Positions 1-8,568 of a DNA stretch of 64,000 nucleotides are shown one piece after another. How positions within the stretch are numbered: the stretch's first letter is position 1; every line of letters begins with the position of its first letter. The stretch covers positions 269,184 to 333,183 of the forward strand of contig JBNKGL010000002.1 in the NCBI GenBank assembly GCA_050289805.1, given 5' to 3'. The translations under genes were made by a program, and so were the position numbers. The notes below the pieces were generated by a model, which worked only from the letters and a program-made list of their open reading frames with translations, ran no database searches and was not told the origin of the DNA. This DNA comes from JAUILA01 sp050289805. Its GTDB lineage: Bacteria; Bacteroidota; Bacteroidia; Cytophagales; Cyclobacteriaceae.

Positions 1-1112
1 TTCATTTCTCCATAGGCTCCGAAACTCGATGTCATTAAATCATGCGGAGACTCGATTCCCTTTACATGAAAATGATAAGGGCGCAATTCAAGATACACAT
101 CACCGGTCACGGTTTGTTGTGAATCAAGCAGGAATGCTTCAATATTTCGCATTACAGGATCCAGGTATTGAGCTTCATGAAGCATCATTCCATACCAGTT
201 GGCAAGTTGCTCCTTCCAGTATAATTGCCACTTGGTAAGTGTATGCTTTTCCAGCGCATGATGTCCCTTGATGATCAACATTGGAGCCGCAGCTTCGAAA
301 CCTACACGTCCCTTAATTCCGATAATAGTGTCACCAACATGTATATCCCGGCCGATGGCATACGGACCGGCAATGCGGCTGATTTCCTTGATGGCCGAAA
401 CCGGGTCCATTTTCTTGTCATTCACGGCAGACAACTCACCCTGAATAAAGGATATTTTCAGCGTTGAAATTTCTGTTTCCTCCAATTGTGTAGGATATGC
501 CGATTCAGGAAGGTCTGTATTGGACGTGAGTGTTTCAACTCCGCCAACACTTGTGCCCCATAATCCCTGATTGATAGAATATCTGGATTTTTCCCATGAA
601 GATTCTACACCATGTGACTTCAGGTAATCTATTTCTTCCTGCCTTGATAATTTAAGATCACGGATGGGAGTGAGTATCCGTACGTCCGGGATAAGCACTT
701 CAAAAATAAAATCAAACCGAACCTGGTCATTCCCGGCGCCTGTACTTCCGTGGGCAACGTAGGAAGCCCCTGTTTCTTTTACATATTGGGCAACTGTTTC
801 TGCCTGGATTGTTCGTTCGGCGCTAACCGAGAGCGGATAGCTGTGATTTTTAAGGATATTCCCGAAGATCATGAAGCGTATCGCGTCCTCATAGAATTTT
901 TGCTGCACATCTACATTTCTATGCTCTTTTACTCCCAGGGCATAGGCACGTTTTTCAATTTCAGACAGCTCTTCTGTGGAAAAGCCACCTGTATTTACGA
1001 GTATGGAATAGACCTCCAGGCCTTTTTCATGAATCAGATATTTCACGCAATATGACGTATCCAGTCCGCCTGAAAACGCGAGTACGACTTTTTCCTTACC
1101 GGTTGAACTCAT
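1..1112 (-). CDS. argG: Argininosuccinate synthase, 3' end cut by the window edge
   Basis: This enzyme joins citrulline and aspartate with ATP hydrolysis, the penultimate step of arginine synthesis in the cytosol. Translation from the ATG at 1112 gives about 370 residues in one open frame to the window edge. It carries the PP-loop AFSGGLDTSYC near residues 12-22 and downstream family motifs such as AHGSTGAGNDQVRFD and YSINQGLWGTSVGG. The family is usually about 400 residues, so roughly 25-30 C-terminal residues are missing only because the window ends. Its ATG overlaps the stop of the upstream GNAT gene (ATGA, 1109-1112), so the two are co-translated. The rest of the arginine pathway probably follows to the left, which I cannot see. 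Confidence 0.96.
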   Translation of the reverse strand, partial: MSSTGKEKVVLAFSGGLDTSYCVKYLIHEKGLEVYSILVNTGGFSTEELSEIEKRAYALGVKEHRNVDVQQKFYEDAIRFMIFGNILKNHSYPLSVSAERTIQAETVAQYVKETGASYVAHGSTGAGNDQVRFDFIFEVLIPDVRILTPIRDLKLSRQEEIDYLKSHGVESSWEKSRYSINQGLWGTSVGGVETLTSNTDLPESAYPTQLEETEISTLKISFIQGELSAVNDKKMDPVSAIKEISRIAGPYAIGRDIHVGDTIIGIKGRVGFEAAAPMLIIKGHHALEKHTLTKWQLYWKEQLANWYGMMLHEAQYLDPVMRNIEAFLLDSQQTVTGDVYLELRPYHFHVKGIESPHDLMTSSFGAYGEM

Positions 1113-1762
1113 AATACATAAGATTTGATAGTAGCGACAATTTTTTTGGTTGGTTTCCAGTTATCGATGGAAAGAAACCTTCTGAAACGTTGCCAACGTT
1201 GTTCTTTGGTTACTTTTTCAGCCTGGGCCTTTGCCTTTTCCGGGTCATACATCATTCCTGTGCATAGGCAGTGCGAACGGTTCGTACGTGTGAGGATGTC
1301 GAAATTCTTACAACTCTGACAACCATTCCAGAAGGCTTCATCCGTGGTCAGCTCAGAAAATGTTACAGGTTTATACCCGAGCTCAGCATTGATCTTCATT
1401 ACAGCAAGACTCGTGGTAATTCCAAAAATTCTTGCTTCAGGATATTTCTTACGACTGAGTTTAAATATTTCTTCCTTAATTTTTTTTCCAAGTCCCTGTC
1501 CGCGATAGTCAGGGTGAACAATGAGCCCTGAATTGGCTACATATTTTTCATGACTCCATGTCTCTATGTAGCAGAAACCCACGACCTGGTCTCCGTCCAT
1601 TGCAATAACGGCCTTGCCTTCTTCCATTTTCCTGGAAACATATTCAGGCGATCGTTTTGCAATCCCGGTGCCCCGTTGTTCGGCGGCGGTTTGCATATAA
1701 GTGCAAATAGTTTCGGCGAAGTGAAGGTGTTTTTCACTTGCAACCGTAATGGTTAGTGACAT
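1109..1762 (-). CDS. GNAT-family N-acetyltransferase, first visible gene of the arg operon
   Basis: 217 residues. The acyl-CoA-binding signature of GNAT enzymes is clear at VHPDYRGQGLGKKI (about residues 82-95). The C-terminal part carries a cysteine cluster, GCQSCKN followed by HCLCTGM, beyond the usual GNAT fold, which might bind a metal. The gene sits directly before argG with a 4-base overlap, so it is almost certainly in the arginine operon. Inference: it may be the N-acyl-glutamate synthase that starts the pathway, replacing classical ArgA. A GNAT gene beside argG is, to my recollection, common in Bacteroidota. It could instead modify another amine. Start is the ATG at 1762. Confidence 0.85.
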   Translation of the reverse strand: MSLTITVASEKHLHFAETICTYMQTAAEQRGTGIAKRSPEYVSRKMEEGKAVIAMDGDQVVGFCYIETWSHEKYVANSGLIVHPDYRGQGLGKKIKEEIFKLSRKKYPEARIFGITTSLAVMKINAELGYKPVTFSELTTDEAFWNGCQSCKNFDILTRTNRSHCLCTGMMYDPEKAKAQAEKVTKEQRWQRFRRFLSIDNWKPTKKIVATIKSYVL

Positions 1763-1813
1763 TACAGATTTTATTCAATTAGAAAGTAAGATTTTATATA
1801 AGCTAAAGAGCAT

Positions 1814-1857
1814 GCGAAGGACGTACCTTCGCCTTAAGTCGATTACCCCACAAGGGG
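1814..1857 (-). promoter_or_regulatory. Two hairpins in the leader of the arginine operon
   Basis: Within the 272-base gap 1763-2034 there are two perfect inverted repeats. One is a 7-bp stem (GCGAAGG, loop ACGTA, CCTTCGC) at 1814-1832. The other is CCCC-ACAA-GGGG at 1846-1857. Neither is followed by a strong U-run, so they are not clear terminators. They lie between the candidate promoter and the GNAT start and could be leader RNA structure or remnants of a repeat. Nothing else is recognisable in this gap. Confidence 0.4.
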
Positions 1858-1953
1858 CCTGAATGGCCTGATCCTGAATACAGACATCGTACTTTCCGGG
1901 CGGAAAGCGATTGAATTGATGCTATATGTTTGAACAGACTTCATTGTGACTAG

Positions 1954-1961
1954 CAAAAGTA
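1954..1961 (-). promoter_or_regulatory. Candidate -7 box of the GNAT-argG operon
   Basis: The minus strand reads TACTTTTG, a full match to the Bacteroidota -7 consensus TAnnTTTG. An ATTG that could act as the -33 element lies 18 bp upstream (1980-1983). The start codon is about 190 bases downstream, leaving a long leader. Matched by eye only. Confidence 0.5.
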
Positions 1962-2034
1962 TGAACTTAATTCAGAATTCAATGAGATTTTTTGGAATAT
2001 TTAATTCACGCGGTTTTAAGCCCGCCGTGTGCCA

Positions 2035-3105
2035 TCAGTAAAAAACAGGCTGATTAAAGCTACTTCCTTCAAGAATTCGACAATTCAGGCACTCCGGAAG
2101 ATATTTTTCCCGTTCTTGTCCGGGAATATAAATACAAGGATCATCCGGCACAGGGTAGGGGAAATCCCCGCGCCAGGCAGTAGCCCGGCTAATGGATTTA
2201 TTTGTTGCCTCAAAATAGCCCAATACCTGTTCATCAGGATCATCAACATTGAAAATATTGCCTTTGACAGCAGCCGGGGGCGTATCAAAGATGGAGCCCG
2301 TATTATTCAGCAAGATCCTGATCTTTCGCCAGTAGTCATATGCCTGAGGAGTTAGGGAATGTGTTTCAAGGGTAATTACATTCTTTGTAATAAACGCATA
2401 GTCAATCTCATTCTGCCCGATCAGTTGCCTGGGCACCGAATTTCCCTGGAAGCCATTGGAGTTAAATAGTACGAGTCGTTCAGGTTCTATCCTCCTGTTT
2501 ACATAACATCCGGGCGGTATACTGTTAAATGGATCCGGAAAATTTGTCGGGTCGAACCGGAAGGTCTGAATTGGCGTGTACCTTATGTAGTATTGCTTTG
2601 ATGGGTCTTCCAGAAAAGTTTCAGCGCTTACCTGCATTACGTTTTTGGTAATTACGGCATTGAAGGTTCCGGTATTCAGTTCGATCCGGTCAAAGGTTAC
2701 ATAGATTTCGGATTGTGCCTGGTGCAGCGGAATCCTTTCCGGAACCGATTCGTAAAAAGCACCGCTGGCAGAACGGATACGCAGGAAGTAGCTTCTTCCG
2801 GGTACGATCTGCATACTAAAATTGTTGTAATAATAAATGCCCTCATCATTCGCAGAATAGAAACGCCCTTCATTCCCAAGATCATCATGCAATGTGATTC
2901 GCGCACCTGTTTCTGCCTGGAACCGGTTTGGTACAGCTGTGGTCCTGGAAAGCTGAACGAACATCGCGCCGCCACCATCATCGATGTGGCCATAGACCAC
3001 CAACTGACGTCCTTCACGATCGATGTCAAATTCGATTGGCTCAATGCAGCCCGTGAGAATAAGGATCAATATGCCCAGGTAATATCGTCTAACGTTTCTT
3101 GACAT
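2035..3105 (-). CDS. DUF4249-family lipoprotein, partner of the upstream TonB receptor
   Basis: 356 residues, starting with a lipoprotein signal peptide whose lipobox is LILTGC near residue 20. The beta-rich body (YGHIDDGGGAMFVQLSRT, then GRSYFLRI and the tyrosine-rich C-terminal half) matches the DUF4249 family of Bacteroidota, whose genes usually stand next to a TonB-dependent receptor. It overlaps the receptor gene by 17 bases (3089-3105), so the two are co-translated. Inference: it is a lipoprotein of the outer membrane working with the receptor in substrate capture. The function of DUF4249 is not known to me. It is the last gene of the alkB operon. Confidence 0.85.
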   Translation of the reverse strand: MSRNVRRYYLGILILILTGCIEPIEFDIDREGRQLVVYGHIDDGGGAMFVQLSRTTAVPNRFQAETGARITLHDDLGNEGRFYSANDEGIYYYNNFSMQIVPGRSYFLRIRSASGAFYESVPERIPLHQAQSEIYVTFDRIELNTGTFNAVITKNVMQVSAETFLEDPSKQYYIRYTPIQTFRFDPTNFPDPFNSIPPGCYVNRRIEPERLVLFNSNGFQGNSVPRQLIGQNEIDYAFITKNVITLETHSLTPQAYDYWRKIRILLNNTGSIFDTPPAAVKGNIFNVDDPDEQVLGYFEATNKSISRATAWRGDFPYPVPDDPCIYIPGQEREKYLPECLNCRILEGSSFNQPVFY

Positions 3106-5437
3106 CCAGTTTCAGACTGTAGGTAATGGAAGGAAAAATGGATCCAAGCACCGATAATTTATAGGCGCGTGGAATCGGTGAATTATCGTTTCTCTGATAG
3201 AAGACGGAATAAGCGTTTCGCCTTCCGAGAAGATTATATAAACTAATAGAAAGACGGTCATCCAGTTTTCTGAAGATACTGCCAAATGTCATGGAGACAT
3301 CTATTCTGAAATAGTTCGGGATCCGGTATTCATTTCTTTCCGAATAATGCGGTATGATCAGCGGCCCCTGAAGGTAATCCGATGTGAGCGCAGTAATTGG
3401 ACGGCCAGTATTATAAACTACAGTTGCTCCGAAACTCCCTTTTCTGGATTTGCCCATTCTTATATCAGATACGAATTTGAATGAGTGAGGCTGATCATAA
3501 TAGGCCGGGAACCAGTCCCCTGAATTAATATTTTCAATATCTCCGGGAAAGGAAACCAGACTTCGGGTATAAACATAGGACACCCAGCTTGTCCAGATAG
3601 GTGTGAGCCGTTTTACAAAAAACTCCAGTCCGTAAGCCCGCCCTTTACCAATCAATAATTCCGCTTCGATATTTTCCTGAAGAATGAGCTCTGCGAAATC
3701 CTGGTATTCCACAACATTATCCAGCTTCCGGTAAAAGGCTTCAACAGATGTGACCCAGCGATTGTCCTTTGAATTTTTATAAACTCCCAGTGAAAAATTA
3801 TCTGATCGCGTTGGCGGAATATAGCGGGTACTCACCTGCCATTGATCCACCGGGGTGGGAGAAGTGGTATTAGAGATCAGGTGGATATATTGAAACATCC
3901 GGTTGTATGCCAGTTTTAGTACGGTCTGATCGCTGAGTTCATATCGAAATGAAATGCGCGGCGCAAGGTTATTATATGAGATGATCTTCTCGCCGGTATT
4001 GTAATACAGCGTATCTGAAATATTGTCATCATTCAGGACACCCTCATATTCATATTCTGTTGAGGGTCCTATCTGGCTGTATAGATTATACCTTAATCCT
4101 GCGTTGATGTCGAACCGTTCACTAACCTTGAATACATCCTGGGCGTAGAGAGCGAATTCCCGTCCATGGTCCCTTCGGATGCCGTCTGGTATCACCAGTG
4201 ATTCATCATTGAGTGGGTTTCGTATTTCATCTCCGGGGTTATTATCCGTCAGTTCGGCTCCGAAATCAAGTTGATGGTATTCTGTGCTGTGCTTGGCATT
4301 TATGCGGAACTGAATTTTGTCCATCTGGTTGCGCAGTTCTGATTCCAGTCCTGGCTGATAATCAAATAGTGAATTTGTGTATTGTAGGTAATTTGCATTT
4401 ATATCAAATCTCCACAATGCCGAAGGCTGAAAATCATAGTTGAAGTTGAAGCCATAATTACTCCATTCATATCCGAAAATGTCGGAATAATCAAAAGAAT
4501 CAGCACTCCCGAGGTAGGAGAACATGATATGATGTTTATCATTGAAAAAGTGATCTCCGCGAACAAAAATGTCATAGAAATTGGCAGAGCTATTCTGAAT
4601 ATCCAGGTCTTTGACCAGGCCCAGTACCCAGTCTGAATATGTGAATCTACCCGCAGCCAAAATGCTTGTCTTTTTTGAAATAGGGCCCTGGAGTGTCAGC
4701 TTCCCGGAGACACTTCCTATACCTGCCTCAGCACTCCAGATATCTGTCTGTCCCTGCAAGCTGTTGACGGCAAGGACCGAAGAAGCCCTGCCGCCAAATT
4801 CAGCGGGTACATAACCCTTGTAAAGTGTAAAATCCCGTGTTGCATCCGGATGGAAGATCGAGAAGAAACCCAGTACGTGTGATGTGTTGAAAAGCTGCAT
4901 TCCGTCAATTGTCACCAGGTTTTGATCAATGGCGCCACCTCGCACATTATAACCTGATGAGCCTTCACCAACGGTGCTCACGCCCGGAAGGAGTGTAATC
5001 GCTTTGATCACATCCACTTCTCCGAGAAAAGCAGGTATTGCTTCAATATTCTTAATTGAAAGTTTGGTTGCCCCGGGGATCGTACTTTGAAGGTTTTCTT
5101 TTGGATTATTATCCCGGATAATTACTTCTTCAAGGCTCAATGTGGTTGGCTCCAGGGTTATTCGAATGAATTCAGGGTCCTGAAAATTGTGCTGATAGGT
5201 TCGGCTTTTGAAAGATATGTGAGTGATTGTAAGCAGATGTGTTCCAAGCGACATCTGAACCCGAAATTTACCATTCTGATCTGTAACCGCAAGTAAATTA
5301 CCGGATGGATCCAGGATGGTGGCACCTTCAATGGGCTGCCGCTGAGGATCTTCTATGATTCCGTCAAGTACAACCTTGCTCTGCCCAAAACAGGAAAGGG
5401 CTAAAAAAGTTAGAATTGCTGTGACGCGAAAGATCAA
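3089..5437 (-). CDS. TonB-dependent receptor with carboxypeptidase-regulatory-like N-terminal domain
   Basis: 782 residues. A signal peptide (about residues 1-19) is followed by a beta-sandwich domain of the carboxypeptidase-D regulatory-like type (about 22-105; VVLDGIIEDPQRQPIEGATI). Next come a plug domain (about 110-240, with GYNVRGGAIDQNLVTIDG) and a long beta-barrel ending in an aromatic-poor lysine tail (LKLDVKKR). It is an outer-membrane active transporter powered by TonB-ExbBD. It is not SusC-like, since it is shorter and no SusD follows. Its start overlaps the alkB stop by four bases (5434-5437), and its end overlaps the DUF4249 gene. Inference from the operon: the ligand may be an alkane, a product of alkane oxidation, or a factor needed for AlkB. 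Confidence 0.93.
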   Translation of the reverse strand: MIFRVTAILTFLALSCFGQSKVVLDGIIEDPQRQPIEGATILDPSGNLLAVTDQNGKFRVQMSLGTHLLTITHISFKSRTYQHNFQDPEFIRITLEPTTLSLEEVIIRDNNPKENLQSTIPGATKLSIKNIEAIPAFLGEVDVIKAITLLPGVSTVGEGSSGYNVRGGAIDQNLVTIDGMQLFNTSHVLGFFSIFHPDATRDFTLYKGYVPAEFGGRASSVLAVNSLQGQTDIWSAEAGIGSVSGKLTLQGPISKKTSILAAGRFTYSDWVLGLVKDLDIQNSSANFYDIFVRGDHFFNDKHHIMFSYLGSADSFDYSDIFGYEWSNYGFNFNYDFQPSALWRFDINANYLQYTNSLFDYQPGLESELRNQMDKIQFRINAKHSTEYHQLDFGAELTDNNPGDEIRNPLNDESLVIPDGIRRDHGREFALYAQDVFKVSERFDINAGLRYNLYSQIGPSTEYEYEGVLNDDNISDTLYYNTGEKIISYNNLAPRISFRYELSDQTVLKLAYNRMFQYIHLISNTTSPTPVDQWQVSTRYIPPTRSDNFSLGVYKNSKDNRWVTSVEAFYRKLDNVVEYQDFAELILQENIEAELLIGKGRAYGLEFFVKRLTPIWTSWVSYVYTRSLVSFPGDIENINSGDWFPAYYDQPHSFKFVSDIRMGKSRKGSFGATVVYNTGRPITALTSDYLQGPLIIPHYSERNEYRIPNYFRIDVSMTFGSIFRKLDDRLSISLYNLLGRRNAYSVFYQRNDNSPIPRAYKLSVLGSIFPSITYSLKLDVKKR

Positions 5438-6528
5438 TGCTCGACCGTTTCATTGTTCACTTGCCATGATTCCAGACGCGGATTCATCAGGCGGAACCAC
5501 AGACCTGGGACCAGGGCCAGAATGATCATGGTTGAATACCCTGCAGGCAACTGCGGACTTTCATCATAATGATAAAGGACCTGGTATCTTTTGATCGCAT
5601 TGGCATGATGATCGGAATGCCTTTGCAACTGAAAGAGGAAAAAATTACTGATTACATGGCTGGCATTCCAGGAATGAATTGGTGTAACCCGTTCATATCT
5701 TCCAGGTGATATTTCCTTTCTTTCGATTCCATAGTGTTCAACATAATTAACTTGTTCCAGAAGCGTAAATGCGATGAAACTTTGTGCCAGAAAGAAAGCA
5801 GGCAGCTGCCAGACAAAATGACCTGACCAGATACTGAAAATCCCGGTAACAACGGCGATAAAAACAACCGGTAAAATGGTGAACCAAATCATTTGGTTAT
5901 GTACGCTTACCACTGGAATATCTTTTCGGCGAAGCCTGCTATTCTCTATTGACCAGGCATGCCTGTAACCGCCAAATACACTGCGGATCCAGAAAGCGTA
6001 GAAGGACTCGTTTTTTCTTGACGTTGCAGGGTCTTCGGGGGTCGCCACGGTTACATGATGTCCTTTATTATGTTCAATGAAAAAATGCATGTAGCTCACA
6101 GTAAGGAGCAAAATTTTGCTGTAAAACTGTTCCAACGCAGATTTCTTGTGACCTAGTTCATGTGCCACTGTTATTCCAATGCCCCCGGTTACAAGTCCGG
6201 TTCCAAGGGTGAAACCTATCCATTCAATAGCCGTGGATAAGCCGCCAAAAGTGACAACGTAAAAAGCCCATCCAAGGAATGCCAGCTGAAAATAAGTCCA
6301 CAGATACGTTACAAACCGATAATAGAACTGTTCGGAAATTACAGGAATACGATCCTTCGGCACATTATAGTTGGAAGTGCCTACAAAATAATCAAGAAAT
6401 GGTATGATCAGAAAGACAAGTGCGAGCGGCATAAGATTCCACAATCCTCCCAAGTAATACCCGAGTATTACAGAGGCGGGAATAATGAACGCCATAAAAA
6501 AACCTATTTTCCGAATCTGATTCATCAC
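5434..6528 (-). CDS. alkB: Alkane 1-monooxygenase (AlkB-type, integral-membrane non-haem diiron)
   Basis: 364 residues with several membrane helices and all diagnostic histidine motifs: HELGHK (123-128), EHNKGHH followed by VATPEDPA (152-168), NYVEHYG (261-267) and LQRHSDHH (301-308). The NYxEHYG motif distinguishes AlkB from general membrane desaturases. The enzyme hydroxylates the terminal carbon of medium-chain alkanes at the inner membrane, with electrons from rubredoxin. I see no rubredoxin or rubredoxin reductase gene in the window. It is the first gene of a three-gene operon in which each gene overlaps the next. Start is the ATG at 6528. Substrate range cannot be read from the sequence. 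Confidence 0.94.
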   Translation of the reverse strand: MMNQIRKIGFFMAFIIPASVILGYYLGGLWNLMPLALVFLIIPFLDYFVGTSNYNVPKDRIPVISEQFYYRFVTYLWTYFQLAFLGWAFYVVTFGGLSTAIEWIGFTLGTGLVTGGIGITVAHELGHKKSALEQFYSKILLLTVSYMHFFIEHNKGHHVTVATPEDPATSRKNESFYAFWIRSVFGGYRHAWSIENSRLRRKDIPVVSVHNQMIWFTILPVVFIAVVTGIFSIWSGHFVWQLPAFFLAQSFIAFTLLEQVNYVEHYGIERKEISPGRYERVTPIHSWNASHVISNFFLFQLQRHSDHHANAIKRYQVLYHYDESPQLPAGYSTMIILALVPGLWFRLMNPRLESWQVNNETVEH

Positions 6529-6585
6529 ATAAGAGTTGCCTACGTTAAGTTAACCAAATCTGTCAAAATATGGTTTTGGGAATAT

Positions 6586-6593
6586 TATGTTTG
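6586..6593 (+). promoter_or_regulatory. Candidate -7 box for the 6636 lipoprotein gene
   Basis: TATGTTTG matches TAnnTTTG fully, 42 bases before the start codon. I could not find a properly spaced -33 TTTG (the nearest, 6575-6578, is only 7 bp away). The 107-base divergent gap must also hold the alkB promoter, for which I see only weak candidates. Confidence 0.35.
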
Positions 6594-6635
6594 GTGTGAA
6601 AAATATAATTTATCAGATAAATGGTATCTTGAATC

Positions 6636-7274
6636 ATGGAGATACGGCTAATAATTCTCATTTTGATTTTTACGGCATGCAACAGTTCAAAGCCGGGCCC
6701 CGAAGAAATACTTGATAGGTCGATACGTTTTCATGATCCTGAGAACCAATGGAATTCGCTGAATGCGGTTCTGGAGTTTGTTGAGGAAGGTTCTGCCGGA
6801 CCACGTGAAACGACGGTATGGATCAACAATAATGAGGGGTATTTTCGTGTGCGGCGAGGATCCTCTGAAGACCATGGAATGGTGCAGGATTCCTGTTTCA
6901 TTAATTCGGGAGATGTGGACTGTGTCAGGGCAGAAAAATTGAGAAATTACTACCTGTATCTATGGGGACTTCCCATGAAGTTGAAGGATAGTGGAACAGA
7001 GCTGATGGAAGAGGTCGACTCACTCAACTGGAACGGACATGATGTAGTATCACTGAAGGTAAAGTATCAAAATGATCTCTGGACGTATTTTATTGATCAG
7101 AATGATTATCAGTTACGTGGATATTCCTTTGTGAAAAACGATGGTTCCGGGGAATGGATAGAACTGAATGGACTTGAAGAAGTACAATCTATGCGTATTC
7201 CTAAAGAGCGAACCTGGTATGTTCTGAATGACAGTTCCTACCTCGGAAAGGACAAGTTGGTTTCAGGGAATTAA
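6636..7274 (+). CDS. Lipoprotein, probably DUF6503-like, function unknown
   Basis: 212 residues with a short lipoprotein signal (lipobox IFTACN, Cys about 15). The opening of the mature part (EEILDRSIRFHDPENQW) and the later beta-rich pattern resemble the DUF6503 family found in Bacteroidota, where an N-terminal IxYHDP-like motif is typical. This is recollection, not a search. Two cysteines (CFINSGDVDC) could form a disulfide. It is divergent from the alkB operon and convergent with paaD (21-base gap), so it is a single-gene unit. No catalytic motif is visible. Confidence 0.7.
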   Translation: MEIRLIILILIFTACNSSKPGPEEILDRSIRFHDPENQWNSLNAVLEFVEEGSAGPRETTVWINNNEGYFRVRRGSSEDHGMVQDSCFINSGDVDCVRAEKLRNYYLYLWGLPMKLKDSGTELMEEVDSLNWNGHDVVSLKVKYQNDLWTYFIDQNDYQLRGYSFVKNDGSGEWIELNGLEEVQSMRIPKERTWYVLNDSSYLGKDKLVSGN

Positions 7275-7295
7275 AACTGCTGAATAGGGGCAGAA

Positions 7296-7787
7296 TTAAA
7301 CAGGTTTGAACTGCTCAAAAGTCTCCTTGCAATTTTCACAATAATGGATTGACCGGCATGCTGTAGGTCCGAATGGATTTTTTAATTGAGTATTCTCACT
7401 TCCGCATACAGGACATGTTGCATGTTCCAGCACATCGATGTCCACAATAAGGTTATGTTTTGGAGGCGGGGCCAGTCCGAATTTGCGCAATGCCTCCCTT
7501 CCCTGATCTGAGATCATGTTAGAATTCCAGGAAGTTTCATAGGTGATCTTTACATCCACATTTTCTACTCCATGGTCTTTCAGGACCTCTATTACATCCT
7601 GTTTCATGTAGTCAATCGCAGGGCAACCGACGAACGTTGGAGTCATATGGACTGTGAGGTCATCTTCATTCCATTCCAGTTTGGTGATCACTCCCAGGTC
7701 GACTAATGATATGACCGGGATTTCAGGATCTTTCACCGCCTGTAACCAGTCGTAAATCTGTTCATCACTTAACTTTCCCATATCCAT
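7296..7787 (-). CDS. paaD: Phenylacetyl-CoA epoxidase accessory protein PaaD
   Basis: 163 residues. The N-terminal two thirds are a DUF59/MIP18-like domain (DPEIPVISLVDLGVI, then TPTFVGCPAID). The C-terminal tail has paired cysteines (CPVCGSENTQ and YCENCKE) typical of PaaD. It is thought to help assemble the metal site of the PaaABCE multicomponent epoxidase, which turns phenylacetyl-CoA into the ring 1,2-epoxide. It lies 25 bases after paaC on the same strand as the last gene of the paaBCD unit. paaE, the reductase, does not follow; the next gene is convergent. Confidence 0.93.
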   Translation of the reverse strand: MDMGKLSDEQIYDWLQAVKDPEIPVISLVDLGVITKLEWNEDDLTVHMTPTFVGCPAIDYMKQDVIEVLKDHGVENVDVKITYETSWNSNMISDQGREALRKFGLAPPPKHNLIVDIDVLEHATCPVCGSENTQLKNPFGPTACRSIHYCENCKETFEQFKPV

Positions 7788-7812
7788 ATAACAGTTTTAT
7801 CCCATGATTCGT

Positions 7813-8568
7813 TTACCAGTCTGCAGTCGGGTCTGAGCGGAATACTTCGGCCATTTCATCGAGTAATGGTTGTAAATGCGGTGTATGCTGGCCTTTTCTG
7901 CCTCCGTAGGCGGGGGTCAGCAAGGATAAATCCGGAACCTGAAGCGCTGTTTCAGACAATGTCTTCAGGATTTCTTTTTCCCAGGCATTTCGCAGTGCAG
8001 CTTCGCCGCCGAACAATCCTGAAGAAATAATTTCATCTTCAAAAGATGATGGTTCAAAAATACCAAGTGCATAAGGCAGGGCCTCATCCAGCGAATTCTG
8101 CAATCTTTCCACACTTTCTGTGGTGGCATTTCCCAATTGTTTAATCCAAGTTCGTGCGTGCATGGTATGATACCTGATCTCACCCCTGATTTTTACCGCC
8201 AGGTCTGCCAGCGGTTTGTAAGATGACTGCGTTAACATATCAAAGCGAATTGCTTCTGCCGCATCAAAAAGGAAATGACGGATAAGGCTGAAATCATATT
8301 CACCATTGGGAAGTTCTGTGAGTGTGCAATTATGAAACTGGTCGGCATTTCTCATAAAGGCAACGGTATCCGGCTCACCCTCACCGAGTTCATTTAACAT
8401 TTGGTAAAGTGCGTAACTCTGACCAACCTTGTCCTGGGCCATGGAACTGAAGGCAATATCTTCTTCCAGCAGGGGTCCCAGCCCTGTCCATTCGCTGTTT
8501 CTATGACCTATGATCAGCTGATCATCAGCCATCTTGTACAACAACTCTTTCAGTGCTTCGGTATTCAT
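7813..8568 (-). CDS. paaC: Phenylacetyl-CoA epoxidase structural subunit PaaC
   Basis: 251 residues, the usual length for PaaC, an all-helical ferritin-like protein that lacks a full diiron site and scaffolds PaaA. Typical stretches are ADDQLIIGHRNSEWTGLGP near the N-terminus, IRHFLFDAAEAIR in the middle and GRKGQHTPHLQPLLDEM at the C-terminus. Its ATG overlaps the end of paaB by four bases (8565-8568), so the two are co-translated. Confidence 0.94.
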   Translation of the reverse strand: MNTEALKELLYKMADDQLIIGHRNSEWTGLGPLLEEDIAFSSMAQDKVGQSYALYQMLNELGEGEPDTVAFMRNADQFHNCTLTELPNGEYDFSLIRHFLFDAAEAIRFDMLTQSSYKPLADLAVKIRGEIRYHTMHARTWIKQLGNATTESVERLQNSLDEALPYALGIFEPSSFEDEIISSGLFGGEAALRNAWEKEILKTLSETALQVPDLSLLTPAYGGRKGQHTPHLQPLLDEMAEVFRSDPTADW

